A stretch of 64,000 nt of DNA, taken from HK1 sp965202735. Lineage in GTDB: Bacteria > Pseudomonadota > Gammaproteobacteria > HK1. A program made the translations under genes and the position numbers. The notes below the pieces were generated by a model. That model did no database searches, was not told the DNA's origin, and saw only the letters and a list, made by a program, of their open reading frames with translations. Position 1 is the stretch's first letter. Each line of letters opens with the position of its first letter. Below, piece after piece: positions 35,956 through 44,472 of this stretch. Location: contig OZ241844.1 in the NCBI GenBank assembly GCA_965202735.1, positions 1,674,001-1,738,000 on the forward strand. The letters are read 5' to 3'.

Positions 35956-36935
35956 CGCGCCGCCCCCTCGCCCGCCGGCTCCCCGACGATGCGGACCTCG
36001 GGCTCGAGGCGCACGCCCTGACGCATCTCGACTTCCTCGACGACCTTCCCGATCAGCGCCTCGACGTCGGCCGCCCGCGCCCCCGCGTCGTTGATGATGA
36101 AGTTCGCGTGCTTGTCGGAGACCACGGCGCCCCCGACGCGGCAGCCCTTCAGTCCGCTGGCCTCGATGAGGCGTCCGGCATGGTCGCCGGGGGGGTTGCG
36201 GAACACCGAGCCGCAGCTTCGCGCACCGGTCGGCTGGGTCGCGGCGCGCCGGGCGAGCAGCTCCCGGATGCGCGCCCCGGCCCGGCCCGCGGTATCGGGA
36301 TCGAGAACGAGACGACAGGACACGAACCACTCGTCGCGGGGACCGTCCACGATCCGGTACCCGTACCGATAGTCGGACGCGGGCCGCCACCGGCGCTCGC
36401 CGCGCGCGTCGATGGTCTCGACCTCGCGCACCGCCGGCCACGTCTCCGCCTCGAAGGCGCCGGCATTCATCGCGAGCGCCCCGCCCATCGAGCCGGGAAC
36501 GCCGGCCAGGAACTCGCACCCGGCCAGCCCGTGACGCGCCGCAATCCTGGCCACGCGGGGACAGGCGGCGCCGGCTTCCGCATGGAGCCCCGCCGGCTCG
36601 GTCCGCTCCACCGCGCGCAGCCGGCCGGTCGAGATCACGGTGCCGCGCACGCCGCCGTCACGCACCAGCAGATTGCTGCCGAGCCCGATCCACAGCAGCG
36701 GCTCGCCCTCGGGGAGCCCGGCGAGGAAGGCGGCCAGATCGTGGACGTCGGCCGGCTCGAAATACCGGTCCGCGAAGCCTCCGATCCCCCACACGGTGTG
36801 CCGGGCGAGGGGCTCGCGACGACGCAGCGCCCCGGCCGGGCCCGGCATCGCGCGGGCGGCGGAGCCGCGCCCGCCGGAGGGGACGCCGGCGCCGCGCCGC
36901 CCGCCCCCGTCCGGGCTCGCGCTCGCCGGCCCCAT
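35952..36935 (-). CDS. murB: UDP-N-acetylenolpyruvoylglucosamine reductase MurB
   Basis: This FAD enzyme makes UDP-N-acetylmuramic acid. The 327-residue protein is of the type I/II short form, with LARHTVWGIGGFADRYFEP, WIGLGSNLLVRDGGVRG (FAD binding), GCEFLAGVPGSMGGALAMNAG and CGSVFRNPPGDHAGRLIEASGLKG (catalytic Ser). The N-terminal 35 residues are Gly/Pro/Arg-rich and look dispensable. The ATG shares one base with the murC stop (TGATG). murB lies inside the dcw cluster between murC and ddl, an order found in many bacteria though not in E. coli. Confidence 0.95.
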   Translation of the reverse strand: MGPASASPDGGGRRGAGVPSGGRGSAARAMPGPAGALRRREPLARHTVWGIGGFADRYFEPADVHDLAAFLAGLPEGEPLLWIGLGSNLLVRDGGVRGTVISTGRLRAVERTEPAGLHAEAGAACPRVARIAARHGLAGCEFLAGVPGSMGGALAMNAGAFEAETWPAVREVETIDARGERRWRPASDYRYGYRIVDGPRDEWFVSCRLVLDPDTAGRAGARIRELLARRAATQPTGARSCGSVFRNPPGDHAGRLIEASGLKGCRVGGAVVSDKHANFIINDAGARAADVEALIGKVVEEVEMRQGVRLEPEVRIVGEPAGEGAAR

Positions 36936-38395
36936 CACGCCACGACCTCCGCGCGTGCCGCCCCAAGCGCCCGGCATATCGCCTCCGGGGCCGCGCCGAT
37001 GTCGCCGGCGCCGAGGGTGAGGACCAGATCTCCGGGCCGCACCAGGTCCGGAGCCAGGCCCTCGACGTCCCGGACCCTCTCCACGAACACCGGCTCGGCT
37101 CTTCCGCGGGCGCGGATCGCCCGGCACAGCGCCCGCCCGTCGGCGGCGGGGAGCGGCGGCTCGCCGGCCGGATACACCTCCGCGATCACGAGAACGTCCG
37201 GACCGGAAAGCACCGCCGCGAAGTCGTCCATGAGGTCCCGGGTGCGCGAGTACCGATGGGGCTGGAAGAACACCACCAGCCGGCGCCCGGGCCAGCCGGC
37301 CCGCACCGCTTCCAGCGTGGCCTCGATCTCGCGCGGATGGTGGGCGTAGTCGTCGATGACGGTGACCGGCCCCCCTGCGCACTCGACGGCCGCGATCACC
37401 TGGAGACGCCGCCCGATCCCCTGGAACGACTCGAACGCGCGCGCGATGTCGGCTTCGGACACCTCCAGCTCCCGCGCCACCGCGATCGCCGCGAGTGCGT
37501 TGAGGACGTTGTGGCGGCCGGGAAGGTTCAGGGTCAGCTCCATCGGAGCGGCGAAGCCGGCCCCGGCGACGGTGAACCGGGTGCGGGGCCCCTCGGGCAC
37601 GATCCCGGTCGCCACGAGGTCCGCCTCGGTGTCGATCCCGTAGGTCACGATCGGCCTCGCCACCGCGGGCAGCGACTCGCGGACATGACGGTCGTCGAGG
37701 CAGAGCACCGCGAGCCCGTAGAAGGGCAGCCGGTGGAGGAACTCGAGGTACGCGGCGCGCAGCCGCTCGAAGTCCCCTTCATAGGTCGACATGTGGTCGG
37801 CGTCGATGTTGGTGACCACCGCGATGATGGGGTGGAGCAGCAGGAACGAGGCGTCGCTCTCGTCGGCCTCCGCCACGAGGTACTCGCCCGCTCCCAGCCT
37901 CGCGTTCGTGCCGGCCCCGAGCAGCCGCCCTCCGATGACGAACGTGGGATCGAGTCCGCCCCCGGCGAGCAGGCTGGCCACGAGGCTCGTGGTGGTGGTC
38001 TTGCCATGGGCCCCCGCCACCGCGATGCTGTAGCGGAACCGCATGAGCTCGGCCAGCATCTGCGCGCGCGGCACCACGGGGATGTGCCGGCGCCGCGCCT
38101 CGGCCACTTCCGGGTTGTCGGGCCCGATCGCGGCCGATACCACGACGGCGCTGGCGCCCGCCACGTGGGCCCGGTCGTGGCCGATGTCCACGCGCACTCC
38201 GAGGCCGCCGAGCCGCGCGGTCATCGCGCCCGCGGCGCAGTCGGACCCCGTGATCTCCAGGCCCAGGGTATGCAGCACCTCGGCGATGCCGCCCATGCCC
38301 GCCCCGCCGATGCCGACGAAGTGGACGCGGCGCGCGCGCCGCATGGCGGTGCGGCGGGCGGCGCGCTGCGCCTGCCGGAAGTCCAGCTCAACCAC
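36935..38395 (-). CDS. murC: UDP-N-acetylmuramate--L-alanine ligase MurC
   Basis: This enzyme adds L-Ala to UDP-MurNAc using ATP. With a GTG start at 38395 it has 486 residues, and 18 residues precede MRRARRVHFVGIGGAGMGGIAE, matching E. coli MurC; the ATG at 38344 would remove this conserved-length leader. The ATP loop is VAGAHGKTTTTSLVA, followed by VAEADESDASFLLL, TNIDADHMSTY and VIDDYAHHPREIEATL. The GTG start overlaps the murG stop by eight bases, so re-initiation is likely. Confidence 0.95.
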   Translation of the reverse strand: MVELDFRQAQRAARRTAMRRARRVHFVGIGGAGMGGIAEVLHTLGLEITGSDCAAGAMTARLGGLGVRVDIGHDRAHVAGASAVVVSAAIGPDNPEVAEARRRHIPVVPRAQMLAELMRFRYSIAVAGAHGKTTTTSLVASLLAGGGLDPTFVIGGRLLGAGTNARLGAGEYLVAEADESDASFLLLHPIIAVVTNIDADHMSTYEGDFERLRAAYLEFLHRLPFYGLAVLCLDDRHVRESLPAVARPIVTYGIDTEADLVATGIVPEGPRTRFTVAGAGFAAPMELTLNLPGRHNVLNALAAIAVARELEVSEADIARAFESFQGIGRRLQVIAAVECAGGPVTVIDDYAHHPREIEATLEAVRAGWPGRRLVVFFQPHRYSRTRDLMDDFAAVLSGPDVLVIAEVYPAGEPPLPAADGRALCRAIRARGRAEPVFVERVRDVEGLAPDLVRPGDLVLTLGAGDIGAAPEAICRALGAARAEVVA

Positions 38396-39464
38396 GGGCC
38401 ACCTCCAGGCAGTGAACCGCCACCCGCTGGGTCGCGTCGCGCACCGCGGCGTCGTACGCGGCCCGCGACATCGCCCCGACCCGCGCCCGGTCCCCGTGCA
38501 GGTCGCCGAGGACCGCGGCGAGCGAGCTCGCGTCGAGGCGGTCCTCGGCGAGCCGGAGCGCGGCTCCGCGGTCGGCGAGCCAGCGCGCATTGCGGTGCTG
38601 GTGATGGTCGGCCGCGTACGGAAACGGGACGAGGATGGAGGCCACGCCGGCCGCGGCCAGCTCGGCCACGGTCATGGCGCCGGCCCGGCAGACCGCGACG
38701 TCGGTCCACGCGTAGGCGGCGCCCATGTCCTCGATGTAGCCGGTGACCTCCGCGTCGACCCCGAGTGCGGCATAGCCGCCGCGGGCCGCATCCACGTGGG
38801 CCGGACCGCACTGGTGCCGGACCGCGACCCTCGCGGCGAGCGAATCGATCGCGAGCGCGCGGGGCACCACCTCGTTGAGCGCGCGCGCGCCCTGGCTCCC
38901 GCCGATCACCAGCACCCTGAGGCGGCCCTCCCGATGCGCGAGCCGCGCCTCCGGGGCCGGAGCCCGGGCGAGCGCCTCGCGCACCGGATTGCCGGTGTGG
39001 ATCGCACGCCGTCCCGCGGCGAAGCTCGCGGGAAACGCTTCGAGGACGCGGGTCGCGAGCCGGGCGAGGATCCGGTTCGTCAGGCCCGGCACCGCATTCT
39101 GCTCGTGAATGACCAGCGGAACCCCGAGCAGGCGCGCCACGAGGCCCCCGGGACCGGCGCCGTAGCCGCCCATGCCGAGCACCACGTGGGGCCGCACCCG
39201 CGCGAGCACCGCGGCCGAGCGCAGCGCCGAGCGCAGGAGCAGGAGCGGCGCGCCCAGCCACCGCGCGACCCCCTGCCCGCGCAGCCCCGCCACCTTCGAG
39301 ACGTGAAACGGAAATCCGGCCGCCGGAACGAGACGGGACTCGATGCCCGCCACGGTGCCGAGCCACGAGACCTCGACGCCCATCGAACGCAGCCGCTCGG
39401 CGACCGCCAGGGCCGGATAGACGTGCCCACCGGTACCGGCCGCGACCACCAGCAGCCTCGTCAT
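38388..39464 (-). CDS. murG: UDP-GlcNAc:lipid I glycosyltransferase MurG
   Basis: MurG adds GlcNAc to lipid I to make lipid II on the inner face of the membrane. The 358-residue GT28 protein has the G-loops LLVVAAGTGGHVYPALAVAE and VLGMGGYGAGPGG, the acceptor-side HEQNAVPGLTNRILA, the nucleotide-binding VLVIGGSQGARALNE and CRAGAMTVAELAAAGV. Start and stop overlap ftsW (ATGA) and murC. Confidence 0.97.
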   Translation of the reverse strand: MTRLLVVAAGTGGHVYPALAVAERLRSMGVEVSWLGTVAGIESRLVPAAGFPFHVSKVAGLRGQGVARWLGAPLLLLRSALRSAAVLARVRPHVVLGMGGYGAGPGGLVARLLGVPLVIHEQNAVPGLTNRILARLATRVLEAFPASFAAGRRAIHTGNPVREALARAPAPEARLAHREGRLRVLVIGGSQGARALNEVVPRALAIDSLAARVAVRHQCGPAHVDAARGGYAALGVDAEVTGYIEDMGAAYAWTDVAVCRAGAMTVAELAAAGVASILVPFPYAADHHQHRNARWLADRGAALRLAEDRLDASSLAAVLGDLHGDRARVGAMSRAAYDAAVRDATQRVAVHCLEVARG

Positions 39465-40648
39465 GGCGCCACCCCGCTCCGCACCGTCCTGCGTTCGTGG
39501 TCGATCCGGAGCAGGATGCCGATGCCCGCCGCGCTCACCACCAGGTTCGAGCCGCCGTAGCTCATCAGCGGGAGGGCGAGCCCCTTCGTCGGCAACGCGC
39601 CGATGTTCACCCCGATGTGGACGAACGCGTGCAGCCCGAGCAGCAGCCCGATGCCGCAGGCGACGTGCGCCGCGAACCACGACTGCGCGGCCTCGGCGCG
39701 ACGGCCGATCGCGAACGCGCGAAGAACCACGAACGTGTAGAGCCCGACGACGGTCAGCGTGCCCGCGAGGCCGAGTTCCTCCGCCAGCACCGCGAACAGG
39801 AAGTCGGTGTGCGCCTCCGGCAGGTAGAGCAGCTTCTGCACGCCTTCACCCAGCCCCACGCCGAGCCAGCCTCCCCGGCCGATCGCGATCAGCGACTGGG
39901 TGAGCTGGAAGCCGCTTCCGAACGGGTCGGCGAAGGGGTCGATGAAGGACGTCAGCCGCTGGACGACGTACTCCCTGCGCAGCAGGACCGCGGCCGCCGC
40001 CAGCACGAGCGCGGCGGCGACCCCCAGCGCCTCGTGGCGGCGGATGGGCACTCGCGCCAGGAACAGCATGGCGGCCGCGGTGGCGCACAGGACGATGATC
40101 GCGCCGTGGTCCGGCTCCAGGAACAGGAGCACCGACACCGCCGCCAGCACCGCCAGCGGCCTGCCCGCGCCGGCCGGATCGGAGCGGACCGCCTCCTCCC
40201 GCCGCACGACGTCGCGCGCGAGGTAGACGACGAAGGCGAGCTTCGCGAGCTCGGACGGCTGCAGGTTGAACGCGCCGGCCCCGAGCCATCGCGTGCTGCC
40301 GTTGACCGTCCGCCCGACCCCGGGCACCAGCACCAGCACCAGCAACGCCAGCGCAAGCACCATGCAGGCGGGCCCGGCGCGCTCCCAGAGCCGCAGCGGG
40401 AGCCGGGCCGCGATCACCAGCGCGGCGGCCGCCGCCGCCACGTGGACCGACTGGCGCCAGAAGTAGTGGAGCGGGTCTCCGTACGCGCGCGCCGCGATCG
40501 ACGTGGACGCGGACGCGACCATGACCAGGCCGATCGCGGCCAGCGCCGCCGCCGCGAGGACGAGCACGGCGTCGTAGCGCCAGGCGAACGACGTGCGGTC
40601 GACCGCCAGGGCCCGCGGCAACGCCTGCGGTCCGCTCGTCTCGCTCAT
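39461..40648 (-). CDS. ftsW: Septal peptidoglycan glycosyltransferase FtsW
   Basis: FtsW is the SEDS-family polymerase that works with FtsI at the septum. The 395-residue protein has about ten membrane segments. Visible SEDS motifs include NGSTRWLGAGAFNLQPSELAKLA, FLEPDHGAIIV (with the catalytic-type Asp), YVVQRLTSFIDPFADPFGSGFQLTQSLIA and the C-terminal NIGALPTKGLALPLMSYGGSN. The start ATG at 40648 overlaps the murD stop (ATGA). Location between murD and murG is the classical dcw order. Confidence 0.96.
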   Translation of the reverse strand: MSETSGPQALPRALAVDRTSFAWRYDAVLVLAAAALAAIGLVMVASASTSIAARAYGDPLHYFWRQSVHVAAAAAALVIAARLPLRLWERAGPACMVLALALLVLVLVPGVGRTVNGSTRWLGAGAFNLQPSELAKLAFVVYLARDVVRREEAVRSDPAGAGRPLAVLAAVSVLLFLEPDHGAIIVLCATAAAMLFLARVPIRRHEALGVAAALVLAAAAVLLRREYVVQRLTSFIDPFADPFGSGFQLTQSLIAIGRGGWLGVGLGEGVQKLLYLPEAHTDFLFAVLAEELGLAGTLTVVGLYTFVVLRAFAIGRRAEAAQSWFAAHVACGIGLLLGLHAFVHIGVNIGALPTKGLALPLMSYGGSNLVVSAAGIGILLRIDHERRTVRSGVAP

Positions 40649-42033
40649 GGCGCGAGCCTCCGGAGCACCAGCCGGCGAAACGCCGCTCCGCGGGCTTCGA
40701 AGTCCGCGAACATGTCGAAGCTCGCGCACGCGGGCGAGAACAGGACGCTGTCGCCGTCGCGGGCGGCCGCCGCCGCGATGTCGACGGCGGCCGCGAGGTC
40801 CGGCGCAGGCCTGAGCTCGGCGCATCCGTCGAGCGCCGCCTCCAGCCTGGCGGCATCGCGCCCGATGAGCACCGCGCATCGCACGTGGCGGCGCGCGGGG
40901 GCGGCGAGTGGCGAGAAGTCCGCGCCCTTGGCGAGCCCGCCGGCAATCAGCACCACCGGTCCGCGCGCGCCGATCCCTTCGATCGCCGCCACCGCCGCCC
41001 CGACGTTCGTGCCCTTGGAATCGTTGATCCAGCGGACCCCGTCGCGCACGGCGACCGTCTCGCACCGGTGCGGCAGGCCCGCGTACGCTTCGACCGCGCG
41101 CACCATGGCGCCGACCCGAAGCCCGATGGCGTCGCCCAGGGCGAACGCGGCAAGTACGTTGGCCACGTTGTGCATGCCCGCAAGCGGCACCGCCCCGACG
41201 GACATGACGGACTCGCCGCGCCGCATGACCCGCGCCGCGTCCCCGCACCCTTCGACGTACCAGTGCGCGCCGGGACGGGGCCTCGTGCCGAATGCGATCC
41301 TCCGGCATCGTTCACCGCCGAGCCGGGCGGCGAGCGGGTCGTCCAGGTTCGTGACCACCACCGTGTCGCCGCCGAGCACGCGGCTCTTGGCCGCGACGTA
41401 GGCGGCGAGGCTCTCGTGGCGGTCCATGTGATCGGCGCTGATGTTCAGCACCGCGGCCGCCGCCGGGCGCAGCGTGCCGGTCGTCTCGAGCTGGAAGCTC
41501 GAGAGCTCCAGCACGTAGAGCTCGTGACCGCTTCCGAGCAGCGACAGCGCCGGCGGCCCGAGGTTGCCTCCGCTCGCCGCCCGCACTCCGTCGCGGCGCG
41601 CCATGGCCGCCACCAGCGACGTCACCGTACTCTTTCCGTTCGAGCCGGTGATCGCGACCACCGGCGCGTCGGCCGCGCGGGCGAAGAGCTCGATGTCGCC
41701 GACGATGGGCACGCCGCGCGCCGCCGCCGCCCGCAGCGCCGGCTCCCGCACCGACACGCCCGGGCTGACCACGATCTCCGCCGCGGCGTCGAACACCGGC
41801 GCTTCGAAGCCGCCGCACCGGACCTCGACCTCGGGGAACTCCGACTCGACCGCCGCCCGGCATGGCGGACGCTCGCGCGAGTCCACCGCGACGATCCGGC
41901 GGGCCGGACGGCCGGGGCCGGCGAGGTGGCGCACGCACGACAGCCCGGTCGCGCCCAGCCCGACCACCAGCACGGGGGCGGCCGGCGGCGCGGCGCCCGG
42001 CCGGCCGGTGTCGATGGTCCGATGCGCACTCAT
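40645..42033 (-). CDS. murD: UDP-N-acetylmuramoylalanine--D-glutamate ligase MurD
   Basis: MurD adds D-Glu to the peptide stem. The 462-residue protein has VLVVGLGATGLSCVRHLAG (UDP binding), VVAITGSNGKSTVTSLVAAM (ATP loop), LELSSFQLETTG, LNISADHMDRH and WINDSKGTNVGAAVAAIEG. The ATG at 42033 gives a short 20-residue leader; an upstream open stretch crosses into the gap before mraY. The spacer to mraY is seven bases. Confidence 0.97.
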   Translation of the reverse strand: MSAHRTIDTGRPGAAPPAAPVLVVGLGATGLSCVRHLAGPGRPARRIVAVDSRERPPCRAAVESEFPEVEVRCGGFEAPVFDAAAEIVVSPGVSVREPALRAAAARGVPIVGDIELFARAADAPVVAITGSNGKSTVTSLVAAMARRDGVRAASGGNLGPPALSLLGSGHELYVLELSSFQLETTGTLRPAAAAVLNISADHMDRHESLAAYVAAKSRVLGGDTVVVTNLDDPLAARLGGERCRRIAFGTRPRPGAHWYVEGCGDAARVMRRGESVMSVGAVPLAGMHNVANVLAAFALGDAIGLRVGAMVRAVEAYAGLPHRCETVAVRDGVRWINDSKGTNVGAAVAAIEGIGARGPVVLIAGGLAKGADFSPLAAPARRHVRCAVLIGRDAARLEAALDGCAELRPAPDLAAAVDIAAAAARDGDSVLFSPACASFDMFADFEARGAAFRRLVLRRLAP

Positions 42034-42040
42034 GCCCCCG

Positions 42041-43123
42041 TCACCGGATCTTGAGCGTCGACAGCCCGACCAGGACAAGGACGACGGTGATGACCCAGAA
42101 CCGGACGATCACCCGAGGCTCCGGCCACCCCTTCAGCTCGAAGTGGTGGTGCAGCGGCGCCATGCGGAACAGCCTCTTCCCGGTCAGCTTGAACGAGGCG
42201 ACCTGGAGGATGACCGACACCGTCTCCATCACGAACACGCCGCCCATGATCAGCAGCACGAGCTCCTGGCGGACGAGGACGGCGACGACCCCCAGCGCGG
42301 CGCCGAGCGCGAGGGCGCCGACGTCGCCCATGAAGACCTGCGCGGGGTAGGTGTTGAACCAGAGGAAGCCGAGCCCGGCTCCGACGATCGAGCCGCACAG
42401 GACGACGATCTCCCCGACGCCGGCGATGTGCGGGAAGCCGAGGTAGCCCGCGAAGCTCGCGTGGCCGGTGACGTACGCGAAGATCCCGAGCGCGCCGGCG
42501 ACCATCACGGTGGGGAGGATGGCGAGGCCGTCGAGCCCGTCCGTGAGGTTCACCGCGTTGCTCGATCCGACGATGACGAAGTACGTGAGCACCACGTATC
42601 CCCAGCCGAGGTCGAGCACGACGTCCTTGAAGAAGGGGACGATGAGCTGGGTCTCGGCGGGAAGCCGGGCCGTGTGGTAGAGGAAGACGGCGCATCCGAG
42701 GCCGATCGCGGACTGCCAGAAGTACTTGTGCCGCGCCGGAAGGCCCCTGGGGTCGCCGCGCACGAGCTTCCGATGGTCGTCGATCCAGCCGATCGCTCCG
42801 AACAGGAGCGTGACCAGCAGCGCCACCCACACGAACCGGTTGCCCGGATCGGCCCACAAGACGGTGCTCGCGGTGATCGCGATGAGGATGAGCGCCCCGC
42901 CCATCGTCGGCGTGCCGGTCTTGGCGAGATGGGACCGCGGCCCGTCTTCGCGCACCGTCTGGCCGATCCGCGACCGGCTGAGCCGGCGGATCAGGAACGG
43001 GCCCGCGACGAGCGAGATCGCGAGCGCGGTCAGCGCTCCCAGGATGGCGCGCAGCGTCAAGTACTGGAAGACATTGAAGCCGCTGTGCGTCGCGGCGAGC
43101 CATTCGGTCAGGACGAGCAGCAT
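42041..43123 (-). CDS. mraY: Phospho-N-acetylmuramoyl-pentapeptide transferase MraY
   Basis: MraY transfers phospho-MurNAc-pentapeptide to undecaprenyl phosphate, making lipid I. The 360-residue protein, the same length as in E. coli, has ten membrane segments. Motifs include KTGTPTMGGALILIAI, IGWIDDHRKLVRGDPRGLPAR (Asp-Asp), NAVNLTDGLDGLA, FMGDVGALALGAALG and MAPLHHHFELKGWPEP (HHH). Its start lies 16 bases inside the murF 3' end. Confidence 0.98.
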   Translation of the reverse strand: MLLVLTEWLAATHSGFNVFQYLTLRAILGALTALAISLVAGPFLIRRLSRSRIGQTVREDGPRSHLAKTGTPTMGGALILIAITASTVLWADPGNRFVWVALLVTLLFGAIGWIDDHRKLVRGDPRGLPARHKYFWQSAIGLGCAVFLYHTARLPAETQLIVPFFKDVVLDLGWGYVVLTYFVIVGSSNAVNLTDGLDGLAILPTVMVAGALGIFAYVTGHASFAGYLGFPHIAGVGEIVVLCGSIVGAGLGFLWFNTYPAQVFMGDVGALALGAALGVVAVLVRQELVLLIMGGVFVMETVSVILQVASFKLTGKRLFRMAPLHHHFELKGWPEPRVIVRFWVITVVLVLVGLSTLKIR

Positions 43124-44472
43124 CGGCGCGCCTCCCGTGCGATGGCGTCGACCACGCGCTCCATCGCCATCGAACGCGATCCCTTGACGAGCACCGTCGC
43201 GCCGTCGGGCAGCTCGTCGCGGAGCCGGTCGATCAGCGCGGCGCGGTCCGGGAAGTGGGTCGCGCCGGCGCCGAAGGCGCGCGCCGCCTCGGCGACGAGC
43301 TCTCCGACGACGAGCAGGCGCTCCACTCCGTGGCGCCTCGCGTCACGCCCGGCTTCCGCGTGCAGGCTCGCAGCCCCGGCGCCGAGCTCCGCCATGTCGC
43401 CGAGCACCAGCCAGCGCGGCGCGGGCTTCGCTCCGAGCACCCGGAGCCCGGCCTGGAGCGAGACGGGGTTGGCGTTGTAGGTGTCGTCGATGATCTCCGC
43501 GCCGCGGGGGCCGCGCCTCGATTCGAGGCGCCCCCGCGCCGGCCGCACGGAGGCGAGCCCCTCGCGGATCGAGCCGGGACCCGCGCCCGCGACGATCGCC
43601 GCCGCCGCCGCCGCGCCGGCGTTGAACGCGTTGTGCGTCCCCGCCAGCGCGAGGCCGACCTCCACGCTTCCCACCGGCGTATCGAGCGAGACCCGCACTC
43701 GCCCCGCGCGGGGATGCGCGCGCACCCGCACGTCCGCATCCGCGCCGGCGCCGAACGAAACGCAGCGCCGCGGTCGCGCCAGCCCCCGCCACAGCTCCGC
43801 CCAGGCGTCGTCGGCGTTGACGACCGCCACCGCGTCGTCCGGCAGGCGCTCGAACAGCTCCCCCTTCGCGCGCGCGACGCCCTCGACGCTCCCGAAGCCC
43901 TCCAGATGCGCCGGCGCGCACTGGGTGATCACGCCCACCGACGGCCGGGCAAGAGCGGTGAGCGACGCGATCTCGCCGCGGTGGTTCGCCCCGAGCTCGA
44001 CCACCGCGGCGCGCTGCCCGGCATCGAGATCGCAGAGCGTGAGCGGGACTCCGATCTCGTTGTTGAGGTTGCCGCGGGTCGCGGACACCGGCCCCAGGGT
44101 GCGGAGGATCGCCGCCACCATCTCCTTGACCGTCGTCTTGCCGTTGCTGCCGGTGATGCCGACCAGGACGAGATCGCGCAGGCGCCTCCTCCATGCCGCG
44201 GCGAGCTCGCCGAGCGCCCGCACGGAATCGGGCGCGAGAATGAACGGCAGCGGGGCGGGCGGCGCGCGTTCGACGAGGGCCGCCGCCGCGCCGCGCGCCG
44301 CCGCCGCGGCGACGAAGTCGTGGCCGTCGAACCTCGGTCCGCGCACCGCCACGAACAGGGCGCCGGCCGGAGTCGTGCGCGAATCGGTGCTGACGCCGCG
44401 AAACTCCACGTCCTCCCCCGCGGCCCGGAGTCCGAGCGTCACGGCCGCCTCCGCGAGGCGCATGCGGATCAC
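43108..44472 (-). CDS. murF: UDP-N-acetylmuramoyl-tripeptide--D-Ala-D-Ala ligase MurF
   Basis: MurF adds the D-Ala-D-Ala dipeptide. The 454-residue protein has FRGVSTDSRTTPAGALFVAV, the ATP loop VGITGSNGKTTVKEMVAAIL, ATRGNLNNEIGVPLTL, ELGANHRGEIASL and IIDDTYNANPVSLQAGL. The chosen start is the GTG at 44472, which overlaps the murE stop as GTGA, consistent with the neighbouring junctions; an ATG nine bases later is an alternative. Confidence 0.96.
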   Translation of the reverse strand: MIRMRLAEAAVTLGLRAAGEDVEFRGVSTDSRTTPAGALFVAVRGPRFDGHDFVAAAAARGAAAALVERAPPAPLPFILAPDSVRALGELAAAWRRRLRDLVLVGITGSNGKTTVKEMVAAILRTLGPVSATRGNLNNEIGVPLTLCDLDAGQRAAVVELGANHRGEIASLTALARPSVGVITQCAPAHLEGFGSVEGVARAKGELFERLPDDAVAVVNADDAWAELWRGLARPRRCVSFGAGADADVRVRAHPRAGRVRVSLDTPVGSVEVGLALAGTHNAFNAGAAAAAAIVAGAGPGSIREGLASVRPARGRLESRRGPRGAEIIDDTYNANPVSLQAGLRVLGAKPAPRWLVLGDMAELGAGAASLHAEAGRDARRHGVERLLVVGELVAEAARAFGAGATHFPDRAALIDRLRDELPDGATVLVKGSRSMAMERVVDAIAREARRCCSS